Below are positions 38,276 through 46,940 of a DNA stretch of 64,000 bases, one piece after another (position 1 is the first letter of the stretch; each line of letters starts with the position of its first letter). The notes under the pieces are model-generated. The model had not been told where the DNA came from, ran no database searches, and was given only the letters and a program-made list of their open reading frames with translations. The translations under genes and the position numbers were made by a program. The DNA lies in contig NC_134756.1 in NCBI RefSeq assembly GCF_050436995.1, forward strand, positions 9,238,001-9,302,000, given 5' to 3'. This DNA comes from Anticarsia gemmatalis (lineage: Eukaryota; Arthropoda; Insecta; Lepidoptera; Erebidae).

Positions 38276-38443
38276 ATGAGTTCTTTAGAGTCAAACAAGA
38301 AGAAGGAAAAGAAAACTTATACAGAAGAAGATTTGAAGAAAGCGCTAAGCGACATTCGAGAGAAAAAGAAATCTGTAAGACAAATATGTAAAGATTATGG
38401 AATTCCCAAGACCACAATATTGGATAAAATCAGTGGGCGCTGA
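38276..38443 (+). pseudogene. Pogo-like transposase N-terminus, Psq-type HTH
   Basis: A 55-codon frame starts at ATG 38276 with a basic leader (KKKEKK at residues 8-13). Residues 17-54 then match a Psq/CENP-B-type helix-turn-helix: EEDLKKALSDIREKKKSV, RQICKDYGIPKTTILDKISG. This is the DNA-binding domain with which pogo/Tigger transposases bind their terminal repeats in the nucleus. The frame stops at TGA (38441-38443) after SGR. The sequence beyond continues in the same frame with PDGVKKPGPEPTLS, which is what family members carry next, so the stop is a disabling mutation. The start is the only ATG in frame and follows a plausible splice acceptor. Confidence 0.75.
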
Positions 38444-38910
38444 CCAGATGGAGTAAAGAAACCGGGACCAGAACCAACGCTAAGTGTAGATGGTGAAAGT
38501 AGATGGTGAAAAAAGGTAGTTGAATGGCTTCTCAACATATACAAATGTGGATTCCCAGTGAAACAACAGGAATTACTGTTCAGAAAATCATTTGAGACGG
38601 GGAGATTAAAAATAAATTCAAAGATGACCGCCCAGGTTAAAGTGGATTGAATTTTTTTTGGCCAGAAATAAAGAAATATCTCTTAAGAATGCGGAGGCAT
38701 TAATAAAGCTAGAGCCCTAGAAACAGAAGAATCAATCAGATTGTGATTTAGAGAACTTGAATAATATTGAAAGTATGAAACAGAAAGATATTTTAAGTGA
38801 TCCAAAAATAATTTTCAATGGAGACGAAAGCGGTTTGGCTTTCTGTCCAAAAACAGGAAAAGTTTTAGGTCCAAGAGATTTTTTTAACAATTATATTATT
38901 CTTAAATAAA
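38444..38910 (+). pseudogene. Decayed remainder of pogo-like transposase
   Basis: After the TGA the same frame reads PDGVKKPGPEPTLS, then a stop (TGG TGA), then KKVVEWLLNIYKCGFPVKQQ, typical of the second DNA-binding region of these transposases. Several stops and frame changes follow. Fragments such as KEISLKNAEALIKARALETEES and IIFNGDESGLAFCPKTGKV can still be read in shifting frames. The last holds the first catalytic Asp context (NGDESG) of the DDE domain. The sequence then runs into non-coding DNA near 38910, so the second Asp and the final acidic residue are missing. It is a non-functional remnant. Confidence 0.75.
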
Positions 38911-39220
38911 TAAATTAATAAGATCTAGTGTTTCTTTATATTTCCTTAATAATATCACCCCCTCATACCTTTTCTAAGCTGGTGGACGCGAAATAGTCTC
39001 AGGGTGGACGCAATTTGGATTTTGTGGACGCAAAGTAGGTGAAAAGCCTAATTCTGTGGTTTGCCTTTTCTTAAAAAAAACTCATGATATTACAAACGAA
39101 ACTGAAAGCTAATACTAAATTAGACTATATAGTCACCACATTACATACATTTACATTTTTTCATTGAAAATAGTGCTGCAACATTTTTATTTTCTCCTTC
39201 AAACTTGCTAACTGCACTAA

Positions 39221-39246
39221 ATGGACGCGAACAGGCGAAATGACCC
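39221..39246 (-). repeat. Right terminal inverted repeat of pogo-like element
   Basis: On the minus strand it begins GGGTCATTTCGCC and ends TCGCGTCCAT, matching the left repeat at 21 of 26 positions. The TA at 39247-39248 matches the TA before the left end. Confidence 0.75.
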
Positions 39247-39248
39247 TA

Positions 39249-39984
39249 GTTGGGTAAATCCGGGTTGGCAAACATATGTCTCGAAGCTGTGAAAGGTTGT
39301 TCAAACATCGGATATTTTGCTACACACCGCATTTAATAAATAAGACTGTTACGTAATATTGCAATGTCTAGACAAGTAGATAAATATTAAAATCTGTACT
39401 TATGTAATTCTTGTACTAAGTCGTCTTTTCTTTTGCTAAGTTTTAAACTTGAATATACACCGAAATACGCATTTTCCCAATTTAAATAAAATGTAGAGCT
39501 TCTGTAGTAAGTAGTTTTTAAAACAAAGTTTATTAGATACCCATTTCAATACTTTTGTCTCTTTTTAGCTCACATTAAAAGGTACATGTTGTCCTACTCC
39601 CTCGTGACATCTTTGTGTGCTCTTTTTGAACCGAATACTTGAAAGATAACGCATTTATGTTATTTTTTATAGTATCATCGGTTTGAAGGCATCCTTTTAC
39701 AAGTTAAAACAACCTTACATTCTCTCTTTGTGTTCGTGGGCTGTAATAATAAGCTCGAACATAATATAGTGAATAAATTATGTCAGAAAACTTAACATAA
39801 GGATGTGTGGGATTACGCCCAAAACGTTTTTGTTACTAAATTTTAGATAAACCTAAGATTTCTCGGAACATGCCGACTTGTTACCTACGCACGCTATGAT
39901 GCTTGAACACGAGCGGTATATACACACGATCATGGAATTAACATATTTGGACAAACTGAATCCCGTGTTTGGGGCATTGTTGTA
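39249..39984. other. Non-coding, nothing definite
   Basis: AT-rich sequence beyond the pogo-like element. No repeat or gene recognised before the CpG island. Confidence 0.5.
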
Positions 39985-40200
39985 TGATCATCTGCGAGGC
40001 GTCAAGGCGTCAATATACGTGTGTGAGTGGCCGTCAGCGTGGCTCCGGCCGCTCGGCTGCTCCTGGCGGCGCGCGGCGGAGCGTCGGCGACGTTCTAATA
40101 CGAGAACAATATTTAGGTAAGCGAGGGTTGTGTGCGGATGACGAGGGGTACGATATAACGTAAGGGTGTAGGACGCCTCGCCGCCGCGCCACCGCCGACC
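39985..40200. other. CpG-rich island with a possible splice donor
   Basis: Dense CpG (GGCGGCGCGCGGCGGAGCG; GCCTCGCCGCCGCGCCACCG) in an AT-rich neighbourhood. A good donor, ATTTAG|GTAAGCG, lies at 40116. An 80-codon plus frame (39878-40120) runs up to it and ends at the TAA of the donor. Two other frames (64 codons plus, 91 minus) are also open, so openness here reflects few stop codons in GC-rich DNA. It could be a first exon or promoter of an unseen gene; the protein is not recognised. Confidence 0.35.
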
Positions 40201-40375
40201 ACATACCGATCTTTTAACGATACGTTCTGATAACGAAACGTAATTTCCGTTGTCTGTACTCATCTCATGTTTATTATTTTTACATATTGCTGTAGTGAGG
40301 AATTTATATTGATCACTTTTACAGAAAAATGTTAAGTGAATCTCTCTGTTACAGGCACGAGTGAATGGGTTATTT

Positions 40376-40460
40376 GCCGTAAATCTTGCGCTGGGATTTC
40401 AACCCGGCTTTGGTTTGACTTTGTAAGGCCAACGCACTCGCTCCTTACGATGACCGAGAA
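40376..40460 (-). repeat. Probable tRNA-SINE head remnant
   Basis: The minus strand shows an A-box-like GTGCGTTGGCCTTACAAAG and a B-box-like GGGTTGAAATCCCAG in the right order and spacing for a tRNA-derived pol III promoter. No cloverleaf can be drawn. Body and tail are not clear. Confidence 0.4.
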
Positions 40461-41497
40461 CTATAAAAGTGTATAAAGCGTCGAACTCATCCAGTAGAGT
40501 CAGTAGACGATTAGTAATATAAGTACAGCTTGTAGTACGAATAACAATTCATCAAAGGCGTGTATGTATCGACCTCCGACTTTACAGCCGAGGTGAATCA
40601 ATCTACTCAAGGCCTCACTCCCAGTAAAAGGTCTGACCATTTTATATGCTAAATAGCTTTTGCCTGCGGCGTCTCCCGCAAATTCCGATTGTTACAAATT
40701 TTCTAACAGAGTTCGAATAATACTTAGATATTTGCGTATCATGTTAAAAACGTAAGCGTTGGTTTACGCCCACTTGGGAACAAAGGGCTTACGTAAGATG
40801 ATATAACGAGATATTCAGCGATCATTTAATCATCCTAATCGTTTATAATAACATAACCTACATTTAGTTAACTATAAACGAAATGACGTCATAATTATTC
40901 AAAGAATTTGATTTAACGTTACCCAAATCTAGATAGTATTAAAAACTCGTTCATCAAGTAAGTTAAACAGAATATCTTAAAACTGTACTGTTCACGTAAC
41001 TAAAGAATTCCGCGGATTTTTATTTGTGTCAGTTAAACCAAATAACCAGACCTATAAAAGGCAGTGAAATTAAAAGACCCAGAGGTCATGTTACATTGGT
41101 CGTTGTGTTTCATATGCCTAGTAATACTGTGTAGTTATATGTTTATACGCGTGTAAGTCGATTTCATACGGTTATTATAGAACTGAGTTTAAGTTAAAAT
41201 ATTTAAGAGAATGAATAAGTTTATGGCTACATTGACTGCGGAGATTTTGAATGAAAAACGGTAAAGATCCACAGGTAGAGGACCTTTCGGGGCGTGTTGA
41301 ATATTTATATATAGTTCATTGATATATTTAGTGAGGGGATGAACTGCTTATTACGAGGCCTGTGACGGTGGCATGATATCGATCTGATAGCTTTTTGAGA
41401 ATAATATGGAAATACTGTAGAAAAACAGCAAAAAGTGCTCAGAAAGCGAGTAAGTAATTTCATTTATTCGACTACTTTTAAATAAAATTTGGATAGA
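40461..41497. other. Non-coding, nothing definite
   Basis: AT-rich. Contains one TGACGTCA core at 40884. No gene or repeat end found. Confidence 0.5.
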
Positions 41498-41590
41498 ATT
41501 TTGACAGTTGTTTTTATACACTTTTTGTCACTTTATGTAGCAGATAGGTTATCTGTCACTTACACAAAAGCTGTAAAATCTGCCCTCAAT
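41498..41590 (+). repeat. Interspersed repeat (TTTGACAGTTGTTTTTATA family)
   Basis: Contains TTTGACAGTTGTTTTTATAC, TTTTTGTCACTTTATGTAGC and AGATAGGTTATCTGTCAC. The same order occurs in 60395-60560. Class unknown. Confidence 0.5.
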
Positions 41591-42011
41591 GTCTAAACTG
41601 AAGATGAAATTAAACCATCGGTTTTGGTCTGGAACTAAAACGTAACTTATGGATTATTTTGTTTAAATGTTCAAAATTCTAGACTTAAAGTCAGTTCCAG
41701 TAATGCATTAGATTTATGAAAGGTTAAGAAAAAGCGGAATTATTTATTAAATATTCAACACGGCCTTGTCTATTTCCTTATTGCTAACACGAAACACATT
41801 TTAAAGTCGACAAACGGTATTTGTGTTCTGTTGTACCTTCTATGTTATAACTGCACACCGATTATCCCCGTAGGAGCAACCAAATTAAAATTAAGATTTT
41901 TTTTGTGTTTTCGTCCTGTCTTCTATAACCTAATAGAGTAGAGGTGGGAAGTGATTAAAAGAACATATTAACTGAACACTTGAGTGACATTATTCAAGGA
42001 CTAAACTCTTT

Positions 42012-42050
42012 CTTTACCCAATCTGGGAGTTGAGCCCAAGACCGAACGAC
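42012..42050 (-). repeat. SINE family A, tRNA-head fragment
   Basis: The reverse complement reads GGTCTTGGGCTCAACTCCCAG then ATTGGGTAAAGAAA. These equal the B-box end of family A's head and the start of its body. It lies head-on to the plus-oriented body fragment at 42088. Confidence 0.4.
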
Positions 42051-42087
42051 CGATATTTCTAGACAAAGTACTATTTATAATAGAATA

Positions 42088-42230
42088 GTTTTCAATAGTA
42101 GCCCGAAATTTGTTTAACGAGCCTGGCAAATGGCAATAGATTCAACCCTATTTCTTGAAAATAAACGGCTAAACGTGAGCGAGTTACACGCCTGCCTACA
42201 CCACCTGGTATAACAAGCGTGATATTATTA
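42088..42230 (+). repeat. SINE family A, 5'-truncated copy
   Basis: Carries AATAGTAGCCCGAAATTTG, GGCAAATGGCAATAGATTC, CGCCTGCCTACACCACCTGG and the 3' end TATAACAAGCGTGATATTATTA, in family order. Confidence 0.65.
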
Positions 42231-42924
42231 CAGAATGCAATTTTTACTAGTTGTTAAATAAATATCTGTATTATCTAGATTCCTTCAAGGAGTTAATAAC
42301 ATCTTGTTAATATCTAAGTCGTAGTTACGATGTAATATACACTGCTTCACTGAACACAATGCCTGTTCCTAGCTGTATCGAAGTAAGCGTCTAATTGGGG
42401 ATGCCTCGTCAGCCTTGCCTATACAAATCAAAGCCTTACCTTGCCTTTATTATTGACAACCATATCTACCTTGGATTTTTTTGCACTAGATTTTATTAGT
42501 GAAATATGTATATTTATGGAGTAGCTGGATAGTCGGGGAGTTAATGTGTTGACGGATTGCAATGCAGATGCAACATAGACTAGTGAAATGTTATGTAGGA
42601 TCTATTTTAAATGAATTTAAGATTGTCTTCTTATCAGTACCTCTTTGTTTATATCAGTGTGATTGCGTATGTACTTGTAAAACAAAGTTTTAGGACAGTA
42701 AAGTTAATGTAGGTATAAAATGGTTTTGAATGATTTGAATAAAAGATTGACAAAAAGCAACAATGTACTTATTTGACAAAGCATAATAAAACCTCATATA
42801 ATATTTTTTGCCATACGATTGCCTTACCATTAAGAATATTCTAATAAAAAATTGAAAAAATGAATAGCTCATTGCGTTTCAGCGCCTTAAATTTTAGGGA
42901 ATAGGGTCCTTAATCCCAGAAAAA
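42231..42924. other. Non-coding, nothing definite
   Basis: No gene recognised; the 60-codon minus frame at 42690-42872 has no motif. Confidence 0.5.
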
Positions 42925-43003
42925 ATTGGGCAGCAACTCAGGTATCTTACTCCATACCTCGCGATCAGCAGTCGTGTACACTACCTCGTAAAACAGGCAA
43001 TGA
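42925..43003 (-). repeat. SINE family A, tRNA-head copy
   Basis: On the minus strand: TGCCTGTTTTACGAGGTAG, TGTACACGACTGCTGATCGC, GAGGTATGGAG, matching the family A head around its A box and anticodon-arm region. The B box is poorly preserved. Confidence 0.5.
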
Positions 43004-43458
43004 AATAATTGTACCTCTTATTAAAATTATCAAACAAAGAATATTCCAGTCAGGTAGGAAGTGCAAGGAAATATCTTGGAGCTGCACATAATATGTTGTA
43101 GACTATGAATAGAATTGCATTGGTCTTGTAATAAACACGGACAGCTAGTGACCACTTACTGCGAACTGCTACGACGATCATGAGTGACTGTCGCCAACCT
43201 GTTGTTGTATTTTCAATGTATAAGGAGTGAATCGAAATTGATTGAAAATTGTTTCATATCGGATGATAGTTCGGCAGAAGTATTAATCTGAAAGCTTGAA
43301 AATGATATGGCTTTGTTTACAACAGGCAGATCTTCATCTTTGATAGTTATTTACATAACCGTTTCATGGCTGTCGTCTGACAGCCTCATGTACTATCAAA
43401 CCAACTGAATCATGACCCACCATGTGATCATTTTCTAAAACGCGTCTATATACGCGTA
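43004..43458. other. Non-coding, nothing definite
   Basis: Ordinary sequence up to the target duplication of the MULE element. Nothing recognised. Confidence 0.5.
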
Positions 43459-43466
43459 GGTCGAAA

Positions 43467-43483
43467 GATTTGTTCCGCATTCG
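43467..43483 (+). repeat. Left terminal inverted repeat of MULE element
   Basis: GATTTGTTCCGCATTCG, identical to the reverse complement of 45131-45147. Beyond it the two ends stay similar in patches (ATCC...GCCC, GTTTTGCCCC) for about 100 bases. Confidence 0.88.
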
Positions 43484-43638
43484 CCTCACTCGTTCGCCTC
43501 ACATTCCAAAAAAATCCTTTTTCGCCCCATGTTAAATTTGATTCTTGTTTTGCCCCACTTGAAAAGAGTATGGTAGGCACACAAATTGATTCTACCTAAT
43601 TGTCTTATGGCTAATGCGACAGTTTGTTATGTCTGGGT

Positions 43639-43812
43639 TTAATTTATCAATAATATCAAGGAATTGTGTAGGTATGTTGTTTCTTTTTTATCCATTAATA
43701 GGATGTAAATTAATGGTACAACATGTATGTTCTCCCGAGTGCTGCCGAGGTCTCCATAAATGATATATAACTGTTTGAATGGTTTAACAGTACATTTAAA
43801 AGTGCCATCTCC
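43639..43812 (-). pseudogene. MULE transposase domain, N-terminal fragment
   Basis: On the minus strand the frame starting at 43812 reads GDGTFKCTVKPFKQLYIIYG and continues DLGSTRENIHVVPLIYILLM DKKETTY before a stop at 43639. GDGTFK...Q(L/I)Y is the conserved opening of MULE transposase domains and includes the first catalytic Asp. A second frame continues with QFLDIIDKLNPDI, so there is a one-base shift near the end. Relative to the FLYWCH frame upstream, this segment is also displaced by one base once the Helitron is set aside. It was therefore one gene now broken by frameshifts, a Helitron and a large 3' deletion. Confidence 0.8.
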
Positions 43813-43817
43813 GATAA

Positions 43818-44083
43818 TCTATACTATAATATTATAAAGCTGAAGAGTTTGTTTGTTTGTTTGTTTGTTTGTTTGTTTGTTTGAACGCGCTAATCTCGGG
43901 AACTACTGGTCCGTTTTGAAAAATTCTTTCAGTGTGAGATAGCCCGTTTATCGAGGAAGGCTATAGGCTATATATCATCACGCTACGACCAATAGGAGCA
44001 GAGTACCAGTGAAAAATGTTACAAAAACGGGGAAAATTATGATTCTCTTATGTGACGCAAGCGAAGTTGCGCGGGTCAGCTAG
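43818..44083 (+). mobile_element. Non-autonomous Helitron, Lep1-like, nested
   Basis: Begins TC (43818) after A and reads TATACTATAATATTATAAAGC, GCTGAAGAG, an uninterrupted run of about seven GTTT units, GAACGCGCTAATCTCGGG, a central CTATAGGCTATATATC, then the 3' hairpin (CGCAA 44056-44060, TTGCG 44067-44071), CGGGTCAG and CTAG (44080-44083) before T. Removing it rejoins A and T. It is inserted in the MULE gene in the opposite orientation, and the complement of its terminal CTA supplies the TAG that ends the 192-codon frame. It is younger than the MULE copy by position. Confidence 0.9.
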
Positions 44084-44658
44084 TGTTCTATATTTTGTAT
44101 ATATTTTCTGATTTCTTGATCAGCAAATGCCAATATTCTTGTTTTATTATACCCGTAGTCAAAAAGTAAAAAGTCTTCATAAGCCTTAGGTATTTGAACC
44201 TCAGAGGCGTTAAACGTTGACTTTTTAAAATTTTGAGATTTGTTTCTCGCATTGTAGAGACCAATTTTAATTTTCGATAATTCTGGTAAAACTTCAACTA
44301 AATCTGTACCTCTGTTTTTCATCCTTATTAAGCATTCATTATAAATTGATGTGATGGGTTTACCATCCGCAGATGCAGCTTCTTGTTTATAACGAAACAA
44401 TTCTTCTTTGATCAAATTTTTTGCCACATTAGGTTTGCAAAAATTGTGTTGCACTATTCTATTTACATGATTGTAAATGGTAACTACTCCACCTTTACAT
44501 TTTCTATTTACACATGTCGACGAAATAGGACCATTTTTATTATTTCTCCTTTTTACGTGTTCATATCCGTCGAAAAGAAGCATAGGGTCGCCCCGTATTG
44601 ATTTAATAAACGATAGGTTTGTAAGGGATGTAGATTGAAAAGGTTCTTCCATTTTCAA
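44080..44658 (-). CDS. FLYWCH-type zinc-finger protein of a MULE transposon, truncated
   Basis: This is the longest frame in the window (192 codons), on the minus strand, starting at ATG 44656-44658. Residues 16-73 match a FLYWCH finger: SFIKSIRGDPMLLFDGYEHV, then ISSTC (49) with NRKC (54) and HNF (71-73). Such fingers precede the catalytic domain in some insect MULE transposases and are thought to bind the element's ends. Two key positions look lost: the Tyr-Trp before the first Cys is Ser-Ser, and the second His of the HxH pair is Phe73. Residues 75-190 are the usual linker of the family, with no domain I can name. The stop codon comes from the Helitron end; without that insertion the frame meets another stop nine codons later because of a one-base shift. 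It is transposon-derived and unlikely to be a working transposase; any role as a host protein is unproven. Confidence 0.75.
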   Translation of the reverse strand: MKMEEPFQSTSLTNLSFIKSIRGDPMLLFDGYEHVKRRNNKNGPISSTCVNRKCKGGVVTIYNHVNRIVQHNFCKPNVAKNLIKEELFRYKQEAASADGKPITSIYNECLIRMKNRGTDLVEVLPELSKIKIGLYNARNKSQNFKKSTFNASEVQIPKAYEDFLLFDYGYNKTRILAFADQEIRKYIQNIEH

Positions 44659-45130
44659 TTAATACTTAAAATAAAATAATAAACGTTAACTAAATTCAAT
44701 TTGAATTAGACACCTCTTTGCACTTTAACTCAAACACACAAACAACGAATGAGTACTAATTCTAATTACCCACATTTTGCTATGTGTCGCCCGACCCTTA
44801 CTGATAATGTCCCTGATTGGCTGACCACATTTGACTGGTCTTGAAAAAAAGGGTTGCGATCCGATCTATTGTCTTATTTTGTACCTGCTCATAAGTTTGT
44901 GTGCAAAGAGCTGTAATAAAATATCAATGAATATTTATGATTTTTTAGGCTGTCTGTACTAAAACAGTATAAATTTGAACTCATAAATATTCGAGGCGAA
45001 TCAAGAACGAAAAATGAGGCAAAACAGGAATAAAAGCTTAAATTAAGAATAAATATGGCATTCGGGGCAAAACAGGAATAAAATGTAGGGCAAATACGGA
45101 TTTTTTCATGTGGGGCAAAACATCGCGGGT

Positions 45131-45147
45131 CGAATGCGGAACAAATC
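45131..45147 (-). repeat. Right terminal inverted repeat of MULE element
   Basis: CGAATGCGGAACAAATC, the exact reverse complement of the left repeat, directly followed by the duplicated GGTCGAAA. Confidence 0.88.
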
Positions 45148-45155
45148 GGTCGAAA

Positions 45156-45258
45156 TTGGCTTGAACCTACGTTTCCTTGGTAATGAATTTGTTATCTGTC
45201 ATTATTGCGACAAATCTTTGTGCGCCAATACAATAATGCTTTGCTACCGTTTTCAACA
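45156..45258. other. Short spacer between MULE and SINE
   Basis: No feature. An 81-codon plus frame (45110-45355) runs through the MULE end, this spacer and the SINE and is not a gene. Confidence 0.6.
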
Positions 45259-45330
45259 GGCTCCGTGGCGTAGTGGGTTGATGTTACGACTGCGACGCGT
45301 CAGGGGTGGGTTCGATACCCACTCAGGGCA
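45259..45330 (+). repeat. tRNA-derived SINE head or tRNA pseudogene
   Basis: Contains an A-box-like TGGCGTAGTGG and a perfect T arm (GTGGG, loop TTCGATA, CCCAC) with B box GGTTCGATACC. Acceptor pairing (GCTCCG with CAGGGC) has a mismatch and a wobble, the expected U8 is missing, and no 5-bp anticodon stem forms. It is therefore a tRNA-derived SINE head, or a tRNA pseudogene, rather than a functional tRNA. The body after GGGCA is short and AT-rich. Confidence 0.6.
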
Positions 45331-46799
45331 TGGTTTATTCGGCCATTGGAAATAATGTAACTATAAAAATTAAATAATATAGGGTAACCAGCATAGTTAT
45401 TACCCGGTTAAGGAATTGATACACAATTTTGGTCAATAGTATCTTTATTTAGTAAAACATTGACATAAACTCTATTATAAACGCAACTTAAATACCTATT
45501 CTTTCTAAAAGAACATCAGTCCTTTATTACTAAATGGTAAATAACTTTATACTAATTCAATATAAAACACTTAAAAACCAGAAATACTAGCGAATACTGT
45601 TAATTCAAATGTGTTATCCTTAACAAATATTGCAACAAACTTTTACTTTTTCTTTTCGAACTACACACCTGTCGCACAAACGTCGGACATGAGTTCTATG
45701 AATTAAAAATGTTACCAATATTCTTAAAATGACATATATCGCAATTAATTTGAACTGGTTACTTTAGAAATTAAAATAAACGTATTATTCCTTAACATTG
45801 GCAATCACTGTATGATGGGCAATGACTATAATGGTTACCCTAATCGTTTCACAGATTTCTAAATGACGTGCTATTTGATATTTGACACAAATATGTTTTT
45901 TCGTAGTGAAAAGAGTTTAGACTATTTACATTCTACATTCAAATTAAGAGTGATTTATCGAAAACGTATCTACGCACTGTAATAACAAAGGTCAAAGTTG
46001 TATGTAGTCGTAGATACATCATAACACAGTCGTATGCATGTTTAAAATGTCCTAAGTGCAACTTTGACGATAGAGACGAAATTCTTACTGTTTTGACGGT
46101 GTCAAGCGAATTATCGGCAAAATGGGTCATGAATCAGTTGGTTCGATAGTACCTCGTGGGTCCTGTTTAATTGGGTGAGAGCAGATTGGGAGATGGAAGA
46201 CCAAAGAAGTAGAACTATTATTATGGATAAACTTTTTATCTTTCTTTCTTTTCTTTTCTGACGTTGCAGTTAAAGTATTTGCTTACAGTTTTTTGTTATG
46301 TGCGGGAAATAGCTTAAAATATCGTAGAAAAATAACACTTCTGGTTTTGTTTGTACACTATTTGAAGCAGAAAAGTATATCAACGATTACTAAACTAATA
46401 GAGAATAGGAAGGTTGTTTAAGGTAACAATATCATAACCACGTTGATACACCTACATTACCGTTTAAATATTTACAATACACTACTATTTTATGTATAAT
46501 GCGTTCTCTTGTATCAAGATCTAACATAGGTACATACTTTATTTAGTCTTAAACACTTGGAAATCTGATATTTAAATAAAGGTAATGTTATACTTTCTTA
46601 CCTGCCTACGATATAATTTTTAACGCCTACTCGATTGAATTAACTTGGGAAACCTTGTCAAAATACATTAAATTTTTTAACAATTTGCAAATAAAAATTG
46701 CTTATTTTCGGTACATCTGTAAGATATTAAGGTTATTTATTAAATAGATATAGGTATTTACAAGCCCGGCTTTTCACGCATTTTATTTTTCATTCTCTA
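45331..46799. other. Non-coding, nothing definite
   Basis: AT-rich. The 63-codon minus frame at 45939-46130 is without motif. No repeat with definable ends seen. Confidence 0.5.
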
Positions 46800-46940
46800 T
46801 TTTAGCCTTTTGTGGGTTAACGATTGTATAAAGTAACCTATTTCCTCCTTGGATCTATCAACTATCGCTCTGCAAAATTTCATCCAAATCGGTTCAGCCG
46901 CTTTCACATACAAGAAAGACATAAACACATTGTAACCTTT
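46800..46940 (+). repeat. LINE 3'-end fragment (RTE/CR1-like phrase)
   Basis: Contains TTTGTGGGTTAACGATTG, CTCTGCAAAATTTCATCCAAATCGGTTCAGCCG and CACATACAAGAAAGACATAAACAC. The AAATTTCATCAAAATCGGTTCAGC phrase is a hallmark of the 3' ends of several insect LINE families. The exact clade cannot be given by eye. Confidence 0.5.

Larger units (their letters stand above)
37482..39229. repeat. Dispersed GCGTCCA/TGGACGC iterons
   Basis: Eleven exact copies of the 7-mer, at 37484, 37502, 37868, 37910, 37920, 38043, 38092, 38983, 39005, 39025 and 39222 (approximate first bases), plus two one-base variants near 37931 (TCGTCCA) and 38137 (GCGTCCG). The first two read GCGTCCA, the last four TGGACGC, and the middle group is mixed. 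Most are extended by an A or C or by a CG core (TGGACGCGAA). Two form part of the terminal repeats. None lies in the remnant coding stretch. This pattern suggests binding sites for the element's own transposase; that role is inferred, not shown. Confidence 0.7.
37466..39246 (+). mobile_element. Decayed pogo/Tigger-like DNA transposon
   Basis: The ends are defined by imperfect terminal inverted repeats: the outer 26 bases agree at 21 positions (GGGT..., TTCGCC..., TCGCGTCCAT). They are flanked by TA on both sides (37464-37465 and 39247-39248), the target duplication of the Tc1/mariner-pogo superfamily. At 1781 bp the element has kept a Psq-type helix-turn-helix start (38276-38443) and a piece of the DDE domain with its first Asp (NGDESG). 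The rest of the catalytic domain is deleted and the frame is broken, so it cannot encode its own transposase. An unusual set of GCGTCCA motifs is spread over its non-coding parts. Confidence 0.8.
43467..45147 (-). mobile_element. MULE-type DNA transposon with nested Helitron
   Basis: Both ends carry the identical 17-bp inverted repeat GATTTGTTCCGCATTCG. An identical 8-bp direct repeat, GGTCGAAA, flanks it at 43459-43466 and 45148-45155: a target-site duplication of the size made by Mutator-like elements. Subterminal regions hold repeated GGGGCAAAACAGGAATAAAA-like units in inverted orientation at the two ends. Inside, on the minus strand, are an N-terminal FLYWCH-finger frame (44080-44658) and a decayed start of the MULE transposase domain (43639-43812). 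Most of the catalytic domain is missing, so it is a deletion derivative. A Lep1-like Helitron (43818-44083) interrupts it. Confidence 0.88.

Noticed and set aside
45259..45330. Functional tRNA gene
   Set aside because: The T arm is perfect, but the acceptor stem is mismatched, U8 is missing and no anticodon stem forms; better as a SINE head.
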